Positions 37,001-46,600 of a stretch of 64,000 bases of DNA are shown in pieces. Position numbers and translations under genes: made by a program. Each line of letters begins with the position of its first letter. The stretch's first letter is position 1. Source of the DNA: Antedon bifida. Lineage: Eukaryota > Echinodermata > Crinoidea > Comatulida > Antedonidae. A model generated the notes under the pieces. The model was not told the DNA's origin, made no database searches, and saw nothing but the letters and a program-made list of their open reading frames with translations. The DNA is taken from positions 5,704,001-5,768,000 of the forward strand of contig OY727102.1 in assembly GCA_963402885.1 (NCBI GenBank), read 5' to 3'.

Positions 37001-38636
37001 GATAACATTTTTCGTCTTTAAATGGTTAGAAATGTGAAAAATAAGTCGATTCTAATAATTATAGCGGCCCGCTATAAATCCCAAAATGCATTGCACACGG
37101 ATTGATATTTTTGTTTTTCTTCTGTAATTCACCCACTTTTCGATCGATCGTGAGGCCAAAACAAATGGAAGACTCCTAACTTTTCAGCGAAAATACCGGG
37201 TTTTCCCCAATTTGTATCAACGGAGTCTGGCAAAAATAGAAAGACAATTAATGCAGCAACTATACAACATCAGGCTAGGTATATGGCTAGCGTACGATAT
37301 TCGTACGTTACCGATATTTACCAGCAGCTAGGCCTACAAAACTAAGCCTAGCTAGGCTAGGCCTAAAGACCGTCGACGAGAGGTCATTCGCCGCGAGATA
37401 CTTAGATAGTGCATTGTTTCTCACTTTTTATCATAATTTACCATAAAACGTACATTTAAGATGAGGAATGACCTGGTTTAATGTTTGTAAAGTAACATAT
37501 ATGTATTATTTTTACAAAACGTCACAAATTGAAGGGAAGGTGTCTTTAACTGATGGTCTTAACTCCTCGATTAAAGCCTACTTTATCAGATATACTAAAT
37601 GCACCCCTGTTAGACCATTGCTATAAACAGTCTTAACTAAGACCGCGTTACGTAGACTAACAAATTGAAGGCGTACTTTACGCATAGAATACCAAATAAG
37701 GTAATGTTCGTCACGCTTCAATTCACAATCATAACAGTACATACATTTATACGCAAGAAAATCTATTCTATGCCTATATAAGAATAAAATCACCGTTATT
37801 ACTTGATTTAACACTTAAAACTTGTAAAATTGGTTGTCTTTGACGATAAATAACATGTATAAGCAACAAAAAGAGAGGTTTAAGACTCCTTCGAGTAGGC
37901 TTTAATTTTAAAGACCGTTTACTGGTCTATAATAAAGACTACTTGCTAAATTAGGAATGAGAACTTTTTTATGAAAGTAATACTTGAATTTAAATTCTGT
38001 TTATTATTTTCCAGTTACCTTTCTCTTATGATTGGAAAAAGTTAAAGGATAGCTTTAGGCACATTGGTAAGTTTATTTCAATTTTATTCTAGACATACTA
38101 AATTAAAACCCTAAAAGGAACACCATTCAGACCCTCCAAAGTGTCCCCTTGATAGAGGTGTTGCCTGAATATGGATTAGTCGTAGTGTTAAAACATATAT
38201 TTCCTCTCGTTTGTTTAACCAGAAAGTGTCTCGTATTAGGCCTAAAATAGTGGTTTTACTGTTTAACAATTTCTTTAAAATGGTGTTTATTTTAGCTCCA
38301 GTAGTGTATGCTGAAGTTCGTACCGAGAATGGACGTTCTAAAGGTTATGGTCTTGTGAAGTTTGAAGTTCCAGCTGATGCCAGAAAAGCTGTCGGTATCC
38401 TTTGTACTTAACTAATGCTTGTATTTGAAAATAAAATTTTTTTTTATAAGTTAGGAGCCATAAAATCGGCCTCTCTATTGCTATATGCATATCACTACCC
38501 TGTCCCATGGGGATTTCCCTCCAGAATTGTTAAGGAAATATATTTTTGTTTTGTTTTCTTTAACATATTTATCACAGAAGAAATGAATCGTGTTCGTTTT
38601 GACGGTCGGGAGATTGTGGTTCAGATACATCAATAG
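25042..38636 (+). CDS. HNRNPM: Heterogeneous nuclear ribonucleoprotein M (HNRNPM/MYEF2 type), 15 coding exons
   Basis: Exons: 25042-25172, 30099-30331, 30570-30622, 31224-31231, 31370-31463, 31762-31902, 32448-32601, 32723-32772, 34381-34435, 34684-35022, 35810-35878, 36249-36613, 38015-38066, 38296-38394 and 38578-38636; 1902 nt, 633 aa, every junction in phase. An SR/RD-rich N-terminus precedes RRM1 at about 98-175 (SVFVSNIPYELKW, GCALVEFANR). RRM2 is at about 214-290 (DTVFVSNLPYQVTW, GLATVQFESP, AISMFNGQ). A Gly/Met/Ser-rich linker spans about 300-550 (GMGMGN repeats). RRM3 at about 557-633 (CSILVKNLPFSYDWKKLKD, GYGLVKFEVP) forms the C-terminus. Family role: nuclear pre-mRNA binding and alternative splicing at GU-rich sites. 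The human protein is longer (730 aa) and its linker carries M/R hexad repeats that are absent here. Exon 4 is an 8-nt microexon. The introns after 32601 and 38394 are U12-type. Intron 1 hosts a 4.4-kb transposon and intron 8 a minisatellite. Confidence 0.96.
25981..28400. mobile_element. Nested 2.4-kb element with GTTACGGACGGGACA repeats
   Basis: The inverted ends are AGGGGCATTCCACAGTATTT and its reverse complement at 28380-28400. TA lies next to both ends, compatible with a TA target. It is very AT-rich and has no transposase frame. About a dozen copies of GTTACGGACGGGACA or close variants are scattered through it, mostly forward on the left side and reversed on the right, so the element is roughly mirror-symmetric. 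It lies within the family B long copy. Confidence 0.8.
28800..29245. repeat. ~75-bp minisatellite, about 6 copies
   Basis: The landmark GAGATATAAAGATTCGGCA starts at about 28802, 28878, 28953, 29025, 29101 and 29175. Each unit also contains CAATACCGTACGTAAATTAT and AAAGATTCGATAGTA. Unit length is 72-76 bp. A 68-codon minus-strand frame across it is incidental. Confidence 0.85.
30709..30842. mobile_element. Family A MITE copy 8, eroded ends
   Basis: The interior matches well (TACACTATCAAACTTTATGT, GATGATGTCATATCACTA, GGGCACATCACAC), but both termini are degraded and no target duplication is visible. HNRNPM intron 3. Confidence 0.75.
31224..31231 (+). other. HNRNPM: 8-nt microexon of HNRNPM
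   Basis: GGCTGTGC between TCATCAG and GTAAGTATAC. It supplies Gly-Cys and two bases of Ala, giving K-GCALVEF, the RNP1 motif of RRM1. Without it the frame breaks. It is therefore needed for the normal protein. Confidence 0.9.
32100..32255. mobile_element. ~155-bp MITE with CAGTCAACTCTCCCAATACC ends
   Basis: The left end CAGTCAACTCTCCCAATACC and the reversed right end CAGTCAACTTTCTTAATACC match over about 24 bases, followed by GGA on both sides. The style is pogo/Tigger-like (Tc1/mariner group). HNRNPM intron 6. Confidence 0.7.
32602..32722 (+). other. HNRNPM: U12-type intron in RRM2 of HNRNPM
   Basis: The donor GTATCCTTT equals the minor-spliceosome consensus, and TTCCTTAAC, the consensus U12 branch site, lies 12 nt before the acceptor TTACAG. 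Phase 1, between AI and S of AISMFNGQ. Confidence 0.92.
32930..34340 (+). repeat. 31-bp minisatellite, ~45 copies, with 589-bp higher-order period
   Basis: The unit runs through CTCATACTRTATACACACTG then TACAGGATTTR. Variants (CATGATTT, CAGAATTT, GTGCAGG) recur in the same order 589 bp (19 units) apart, for example at 33101 and 33690 and at 33441 and 34030. Because 31 is not a multiple of 3 and no unit frame has a stop, all plus-strand frames stay open for hundreds of codons; none is a gene. It lies in HNRNPM intron 8 (32773-34380). Confidence 0.95.
35213..35705. mobile_element. 493-bp MITE with TACCGTAAATCTTCTAAT ends and GGGTTACTATTA repeats
   Basis: The left end TACCGTAAATCTTCTAAT is mirrored at the right end (ATTAGAAGATTTACGGTA). 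The interior is made largely of GGGTTACTATTA-like 12-mers in both orientations. HNRNPM intron 10. Confidence 0.8.
36040..36150 (+). repeat. ~110-bp repeat, copy 1 (copy 2 at 37425-37535)
   Basis: TATCATAATTAAACCATAGA, AATGACCTGGTTTAATGTTT and ATTATTTTTACAAAACGTCA recur in the same order and strand 1.4 kb downstream. HNRNPM intron 11 (35879-36248). Confidence 0.75.
36890..37960. repeat. Composite repetitive stretch in HNRNPM intron 12
   Basis: Contains two copies of a GCTATAAAACAGTCTTAA-like word (36898 and 37617), the second ~110-bp repeat copy (37425-37535) and GC-richer sequence with AGGCCTA words near 37330. Looks like layered transposon remnants, but no clean ends were found. Confidence 0.4.
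37425..37535 (+). repeat. ~110-bp repeat, copy 2
   Basis: Matches 36040-36150 through AATGACCTGGTTTAATGTTT and ATTATTTTTACAAAACGTCA. Confidence 0.75.
38103..38165. mobile_element. Family C repeat fragment
   Basis: AAAGGAACACCATTCAGACC then AAGTGTCCCCTTGATAGAGG resembles the right half of family C copies. HNRNPM intron 13. Confidence 0.4.
38395..38577 (+). other. HNRNPM: U12-type intron in RRM3 of HNRNPM
   Basis: The donor is GTATCCTTT. TTCTTTAAC, one base from the U12 branch consensus, lies shortly before the acceptor ATCACAG. Phase 1, between AV and E of KAVEEMNR, the same position as the U12 intron of RRM2. Confidence 0.9.
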
Positions 38637-39737
38637 TTCAGTTTTGGTGTCCTGCCTATATATGGTTCATTTTAGTCATCTGGTATGTCTCGTTTATTGG
38701 GAATCTCTTCCCTGGAGTCATTTCCTGTGGTTTTAGAAAGTGTTCTGTACTCCTGGCTGAAGGGTCTTTGCTTTGGCGATGTCTACTTTTTGTCAAGCAT
38801 TGTGTTGAAGAATTTTTGTACATAAATGTCTAATTGTGTGTTTTTTTTTTTGTAGAATTATTGTAAAAAAATAAGCAGAATTTTGTAAACTGTTCCTAGA
38901 TTATTTTTTGTATTTTATGGACCAATTTAGAGTTTTATCACCTGAACACAAGAATTGACAGTCGTCGCCAATGGAATGTTTCAGCTTGCTTGTATATTGC
39001 TTATTTTTACTGGATATTTTTCTCCGATTCTAGCATGTAGTAGGTCTCCTGTTTTTGTTTTATGAAATTTACATAATACCCAAATTTTATTTCTGCATTA
39101 TTTTCACTCATGCTAAAGTTTTTCCCATAATGGTTAATTATTATTCTGAAAACCTTTTTTTTTTTCTAATTTTTTTCTGAGTGACAGTTTTGTCTTATTT
39201 TTGCAGAAATCTATATAAGATCAGAACAATATAGATATTTTAAAGTATTTGTTTTTTTCTGACTGTTAATAAATGGTAATGGCTGGCAGGGTTCGGCTGG
39301 CAACATGTAATTAAATATTCATAATTAATTTTACAAAATTGTATTTTAGGTATATTTTGTATGGAAAATTCTCAGTTTTTAAATGGTCATATTTACACTC
39401 TATTAGTAGCTCAGACAAGTGTGATCTATTTTTGATGTGTTCTGTAGTTAAGATGAATATGTAATTATCTTCGATTCCATGTATATAAAGACAGTACTTT
39501 GAGAGTGTACCTATGCTACATTGAGCAGAATGTTAAAACACAGCAGAAATGTAATCATTTTCTTTTAGCCAGTCGTAATTTCATTTGTGGAAGGTAAAAC
39601 TAATGCTTACCATGGATCTAGAAAATCTACTGGTTTCCGGTTTGTTATTTGATGAAATTTCAACTAGAAATTACTTCCCGTCAGTCCTTGCATTATACTT
39701 TATTTAGAAGAATTGTATGTTATGTAATCATTTGAGA

Positions 39738-39743
39738 AATAAA
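39738..39743 (+). terminator. Candidate HNRNPM polyA signal
   Basis: AATAAA, the first in the 3' region, about 1.1 kb after the stop; later ones at 40123 and 40608 may serve longer transcripts. Confidence 0.45.
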
Positions 39744-42338
39744 AATGTCAAGATTAGATTAATACCACAAAGTTTATTAGCTAATTAAAAACTGAAACTT
39801 CTTCTTGAGCCTTCATATTAACCATTTTAGCAGTTTGTTTTATGAATCTGAAATGTGTTGCTGTTTTTATCAGTTTTTAAATTGGTTGGTAGCTCAAGAA
39901 ATATTACAGCATTGATAACAAAATAGAGTGATTAGATTATACCAGTTTCAACCAGTTCTAACTGGTTTTATCATGTCTATTGTCAGTATGTTGTCTGCAG
40001 CTTTTCCAACATATCTTTGCTGTACTTCATTAATAGATGTTGACAAGAACCTTAATATTTGGTGATTATGGAATAATTTGCTTTAGTATAGAAGCTAGTC
40101 TTCAGTATCTGCTTTGTATTTTAATAAATGTGCTTGATAAAGCTCAACAACACTTTTTTGATGATATATTTTATCTTCATTCATCTAGTCTTAGAAGACA
40201 TTTATGTTGAATGTTTTGAAGTTTTATTTTTCTAACTTTTAAAAGTTTCAATTCAAAATTGGGTACTAATTTAACTGTACTATGTGATTATTTGTAATGA
40301 CACTACCACTTCAGGTAGATTGACTTTACTTGCCTTTTTTGTATTTCGCGACGTGCGAATTTGTTGAATCCAACTTGACTTGAATGTGGTAAATTTAATA
40401 TTCTGTATATTTTTTTCACAATCTTTTCACAAGGAGGAAATGTTGCATTGCAATATGGTTGGTAAATCAGCAATGCAATTATTGTACGTTTTTAAAAGTT
40501 TCACTGCAGACTGGAACATCCCATCGAAAGCGATTGAGTTTGCTTTAGGGGTCCCCCGGGTCTAGCATGTTTGATATATATGTTATTGTTTGTTTTGTAA
40601 AATCCGGAATAAATTGAATAGTATAACAATAATGAGAGGGAAGTCGGAATTCATCAGTTCAATTTTTAATGCGTGGTTTTATCAATTCTTAATTGTGAAG
40701 CAGATGTTCCAATTACAGTAAATCAAAATGTTATTATCATTTTTGTTGTGTATTCATCTGATTTCATGGTTTACCACAGCACTGGGTTGGAGTCTTAGTT
40801 TCCAATTTAAATTATAAGAACAAAACACGAACAAAATGTTTAAATGTGGTTCAGTTGTTTAATGTTTGATTTAATACTTTTTGATTGATACTACTGTAAT
40901 TGGTTTCAGATGAGTGTACTTATTACACCTACTTTTCTGCACTAATGGAGTCTGCAATTATTCAATGAAAAGAAAAGCTATGTAAAATATATTTAAAGTG
41001 TATTTGATATCTATACTTCAGCTGAATGCTTCTTCATTTGAAAATGCCTTTCTTCTGCCACTTGTAAATAGATATAAATATACCTTAGAATTCACATAAT
41101 GATGTACTGAATGTCTAGGGGAGACGCCGTAACCGACCGATGGAAAGTCTTCTCAGCCAAGGACTATATACTGTAGGTTCAATGTGCATTGTTTGCCCTT
41201 GTACATTTAACAGTACATCCCCCGAGATCAGTTAACAATTTTAGGCTGTTGAGAATATGGTGTGACCCTTGGAATGTTATTGAAAAATGTTAACATCTAT
41301 TTCACTTCAAAGCGCATTGAGACTATGGTATAATTCGCTATATCAAATGTGGGTACATTTTAGTAAAGAACACATCACTAGAAATGTTTTTGTTGGTTTG
41401 CCATAACACAACATTTCACAGAATAAATATAGTACAGTACTAGTATTCCTATTCATGTTCTACATAAAACAAATGGATTATTCTTTTGTATACTTTGTTA
41501 ATGAGCATTGACAATACTGCATCTAGAGGCAAATGATGCATTGGCTTGCTAGCAAGAATGTGTTAATTACTGTCAATCATACAGCTTCAGAAAACAACAA
41601 TATTATCCACACTTTGTGTGTATCCCATCTGACTGTGTTGTGGATATTCATTGTTTTTTCGTTACAAAACCTGTTCATTGTGGATATGTATTATTACAGC
41701 GACATCATGTTGAAGTATACAGGTGTTCTTTACGGCGTTCGTGTGGGAAGTCTGTGCGTTTATTACGATTCCAGATTATTATTGAAAAGACCATCAATTT
41801 CCTGCATGCAAAAATTCAACACATGATCAATTTTCTTGGAATTTACTTTTGTGTGGTCTGTCCAGAAAAATGAAATGAATTGATTACAACATTACCAAAT
41901 ACTGTACTTGGATATATCTATTTTGGTGTTTGTGTTTTTACTTGCCAAGTGATTAAATGAGACAAACTGATTGGACAATATTCCTTGATAATTCAATACA
42001 AATTAATGTTGGAGATAAAATCATCTGGGATTTTATTTTGGTATGCTAAATTCATTAGTTATTTTGAGTTGAAATCTGATAATGTTATCAATGATCTTTG
42101 GCATTTCTGGGTTTACTAAATCTGATAACAGAAGTAATCCTGACAAACAAAGGTAAGTTATTTATATTGATTTAATTGTAATCAAATTGATAATGAAAGA
42201 ACAGCAAAGATCGAACAATAATTTTGAAACATAAAATCATTCTTTAACTAGTTAATGCATTACAGTATTTGAATTTAAGTAAATTTGCATAATAATATTA
42301 ACAATATTAACAACCTGACTTGCAGCTATTGAATCTAA

Positions 42339-42558
42339 AACTGTCTACACTCTCAAACTTTGTGACAAAACAAGGCCATATACATGGCTGCAGTCGTGTG
42401 CTCAAGTTAGTGTTTACCAACCGACCGACATAGTGATCTGTAGAGTTGCGTTGCACACGACTGAATATGTGATGTGTCCATATATGGACACGATGATGTC
42501 ATATCACTACCATATCGCACTTTTTTTGTCAAGCTAGCTTGATAGTGCAGATGGAGCT
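42339..42558. mobile_element. Family A MITE copy 9 with an insertion
   Basis: TAA lies on both flanks. The left arm (CTGTCTACACTCTCAAACTT) and right arm (AAGCTAGCTTGATAGTGCAG) belong to family A. The interior is interrupted by a 73-bp inverted-repeat element at 42391-42463. Confidence 0.8.
42391..42463. mobile_element. 73-bp mini-MITE nested in family A
   Basis: The ends are CAGTCGTGTGC and GCACACGACTG, perfect over 11 bases. The interior includes CCAACCGACCGACATAGTGA. Absent from every other family A copy, so it is an insertion. Confidence 0.7.
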
Positions 42559-42561
42559 TAA

Positions 42562-42892
42562 AGATGTATTGTACACCCAAAAAACATGAAAAATGAATAT
42601 AATCGAACTTTGAATATATTATTTTGTAGTTTTAATCAAGTTAATCGCTTCCATAAAAAAAAAAAGACAAAATTGTTTTCACATATAAAATAACATAATA
42701 AATAGTTAAATTCAACCAAAAATCCAATCCATCCAATTTGACCATTTTTTGCCTTCAATTACAGTTTTTCAGGTAAATACATTTTGTTTAGATCCAATTT
42801 TTGGTCAAAGTGGATAACTATTATGTGACATTAAAATTGCATATTCAACAAAAGAAATTTTAAAAATTATTTTTCAGGGGGACAGTACATCT
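42562..42892. mobile_element. Family B MITE, 331 bp, abutting family A copy 9
   Basis: AGATGTATTGTACACCC at the left and GGGGGACAGTACATCT at the right, TTAA outside both. The left TTAA overlaps the end of the family A copy, so B inserted at a TTAA created at that junction. Confidence 0.8.
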
Positions 42893-43668
42893 TTAATAGT
42901 CACATCTGTGTCGTCATGTGTTGCATTATAAAAACAAAAGGTTGCTATTGTACAAAAATTGCAACTGTATAATTAATGTACATATATAATCACTGTATTT
43001 TGATTTAAATAAAGAATTGATATAATTTGATAGTTGTTTTTTTTCATTTGTTATCAGCAAATAAAATGTACACATAGATTTGATTGAATTGTAGCAAATT
43101 AAACTTCAAATACAAAGTAAAATACCAATTAAATTTATATGTACAGAACAAAATAAAAGTCAAACTATGCGACCTTCCCAATATGTTTATACTACTTTTA
43201 ATATTTGTATAATGTCCCCAACTCAAATTGCATGTATAAACAGTTGTAAATGTGACAAAGGTTAGAAAATATAACTATGGTGAATAAGATTGTGCAAACC
43301 AGGCTTATGAACATTTCAAAACATGACAATTGGCTACTACTGACTTCACAAACATAAATTTGTTGAGCGTTGGATCTTCCCAGATCTAGGAAAGTCGGAG
43401 GCGGTTAGTACAATGAGTCTTATTTACTTTTTAGAGGGCTCCTTTCACTTACCCTTTGACTTACCCTTTGATCCACTACTAACTTTGATCATGTAAATTT
43501 CAATTGATAATTATTTTTATGCAAAATCAAAATATACAATTTTATATAAATAATGTACTGTAAATATGTCTTATACGTTAACTAAAAATAAAGTAATAAT
43601 ATAATCTATTTGAAATCATCAAACTCCATAATATACTGTCTCACTGTTCAGTTTTGGAAATTGTTACT

Positions 43669-46600
43669 TTAAGCAAAAGAATCGACAAATTCATTGTCGT
43701 CTTCAACATCAGATTCACCATCCTCTGGATTCATTTGTTTATTCATTACGTCTAACCTGTCCTTAAGAAACGAAGCAGAATCGTGTGTCAAAGATGGCAA
43801 ATTCTCTTCTCTTTCTTCGTGTTTGCGGAGTTTAAAACCACCATTTTGAAATATCAATGCTATTTCACTTACAACATCTGTTTGAAAAAATAAGTGTGTT
43901 AAAATTTGGCCCAAAATAAGGTTTCGCTACGGATATGTTGCACAACATAATCGTTTTCGTAAGCCAGTAAAAATCTCTTTCGCATGGCAACGAAATATTG
44001 AGGGCGCTGTCTAAAATATAACTGCGGTAAATTTTTACGAAGCGCAGGCAAGAAAAAAGTTGCATGCCTATAAATAAGAATACATTTTGGACCAGTGACA
44101 GTATTCATTATTTTTTGGCTAAGAGAAAAAAATAGTATTTTGAGAAAACATTTCATTGTGATTGGTGGATATACGGCCACCTGTCATTTATTGGTTTGAA
44201 ATTGGAGACAACATACCAGTTGGATTGCCCTTTTCTTTCAATGGCTTGTCTGAAATCTTGCGTAAATTAGCCTTTCCAAGTCGTTCCCTGGCAGCAACAA
44301 TGTTCTTTGCATCAAACGGTAATCCACTGGAAGCAACATCTTCTGGCTTTTGGCTCGCAAGTTTAGCAATTGGTTTACTTTTTGGAAATGTTGGTGGTAA
44401 ACCTTGGACAGGAGGGGGCGGGGGTGGTGGAGGTGCTAAACTCGGGACTGGGGGAGGAGGCGGAGGTGGTGGTAAGTTGGGAAGAGGAGGTGGTGGTGGT
44501 GCAGCAGAAGGTGCCATGCTTGTTGAATGTTCATCAGACACAGGAGGTGGAGGAGGAAGGCTTGATGGAGGGCCAGACTGATTTTCTTCATTGTTGGGTT
44601 TTTTTCTACCTTTCTTACGAGTTTTTAGAATGCTTGGTGATGGGTATTTCTACAAAGATATAACCACAAAACTTGTAAGTACTGTATATGTATTTCTGTA
44701 TGTGATAAATTTCATAACAATTACTAGTCTAGGTTCTACAGTAGACCGAAATTAGTAAAAAGATAAATATTTTGGCACATATGGCGATTCATACGTCTAT
44801 ATTTTCAGACAAAAATCGACTGCCTGGTGGACTAAATAAGATAAAAAATAAAAATAAATACAGACTAAACAATTACATAAACCAAATGCGTGTTTAAATG
44901 TTTTGGTTTGACTCATTTAATTTGAAAAAAAAACTAGACTACACACAAGATATAACGAAATGCATACCATGTTGTGTTGTTTTAAGCGCTGCAATGTCTT
45001 CTGTCTTTCCGCATCAATGAATGCTTTCATTTCCTTGTCTTTGGCTTCTTTCTTTTCCTTTTGCTAGAATTGTTATAAAAATACATATTTAATCATTTAA
45101 ACATACTGTAGTAACCTCTAGTTGATCACCTTAAGTGTAGTGTAGACCGAGCTTTAGATTCTGTAATCTGTGCACCAATATTTACAAAAATATGTAATAG
45201 TAATAATATAAATCCAAAGGCAAATTACTGAAAAAATGCTGTGGGTATCAGTGGCTGGATCTCAATGGCGATACAAAAAAAAAAAAAGCGAAAAGCTAAA
45301 TCAAAACGATAAAGTAAAACAGCCAGAAAAGTTAGCAGAGCTTTCGGGCAACACTAGCCCTTCATCAGTGCAAGTGAAGGAATTTGGATAACGTCATAGT
45401 ATAAGAACTAGCAAGTGCTGTCTGGGGGTTAGGGAGTAATAATATACTTATTTCACATAATCATTCTTGCATTGAATTGGTTGGATATAAAGAGATAGAT
45501 ATTTTAACACATACCACTATTAGTTTACGATGGTCTGCTAGCTTTTGCTCTTGAACATTCTTCTCTTTCGACTGGGTTTCATAAGTGGCCATAAACATTT
45601 GCTGTAAAATAAATATCAACAGTCTAAACCGATTTCTGTAGGCCTACTCTGTGACTGAAACACTGGTTCTCGTCGGATCACCAAAGTTAAGCAACGTTCG
45701 GCCTGGTTAGAGCTTGGATGGGAGACCATCTGGGAATATTGAGTGCTGTGTACGGAGCTGGGGTCCCATTAGGCATTTGAAATCAGCACTGCTGACTCTT
45801 ATGGCAGCCCCTGCATCTCTGCCTTAGATGTATTGGCCCATGCCTTTCCTGTGGTCAAGGTGGGCATTGGACAAGAGAAGCCCTTGATCAATGATAGGAC
45901 CAATCAAGGTGCTTTAAATATTCAGATGAATGTAAAACTAATTGACATTGTCAATTTGCGACCGACGTCAGCCATAACAAACTCTGTGATTATCTCAATC
46001 TAACTAAAAACCGAGGAAGGTTAGTATGATACAGGCTTTATACTATATGTGTTTCACATTTGGTGCTGTATCATAACATTTTGTCTATGATACTTGGCAA
46101 ATTTAGAAACAGGAGCAAGAATTGGCTAAATAAAGTGTCCACTCAATATAAAACATATATTTCCCATTGTTTATTTCACAGGAAGGTGTATTGTTAATGG
46201 GAGGGGTTCTACTGTATGTTGATTCTTTCAAACTTACTTTGTTATTTCTGATATTTGCTTTCTTTTTTCGAATTCTGCTCATTTTTGCTGCCACCTTTCT
46301 AAGTTGTGGGTTAATCATCATCGATGGCCTTTCAACTTCATCATCATCTTCCAATCCATCAAAACTCTCATAAGCATCGTAGAATTCATTTTCTTCCTTT
46401 TCTTTCTCATCTGAATAAAAAGAAAGAAGTTTGATTGCATGCTGATGTGATAAAAAATGATTTTAAATGTAAAAAATATAGATAAAGATATCATTACCCT
46501 CAATTTGCTTTCTTATTGTTTCTTCTTCTATTTTCAGTTCATTTTCTTGTTCTTGTAAAATCGCAATTTCTGTGTCGTAAACCTTCATTTGTAGTTGTTG

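Larger units (their letters stand above)
38637..43668. other. HNRNPM 3' UTR and convergent spacer to JMY/WHAMM
   Basis: Mostly T-rich, low-complexity sequence that fits a long 3' UTR. Polyadenylation hexamers lie at 39738, 40123, 40608 and 43008. The last could end a ~4.4-kb UTR or belong elsewhere. Transposons at 42339-42892 interrupt it. Short open frames (for example 41533-41873) have no recognisable protein character. Confidence 0.5.

Noticed and set aside
44162-44581. Plus-strand Gly-rich frame
   Set aside because: Antisense shadow of the Pro-rich exon of JMY/WHAMM.
45641-45752. Functional 5S rRNA gene
   Set aside because: The 5' end is shortened, several positions differ, and a non-5S tail follows without a T-run terminator.
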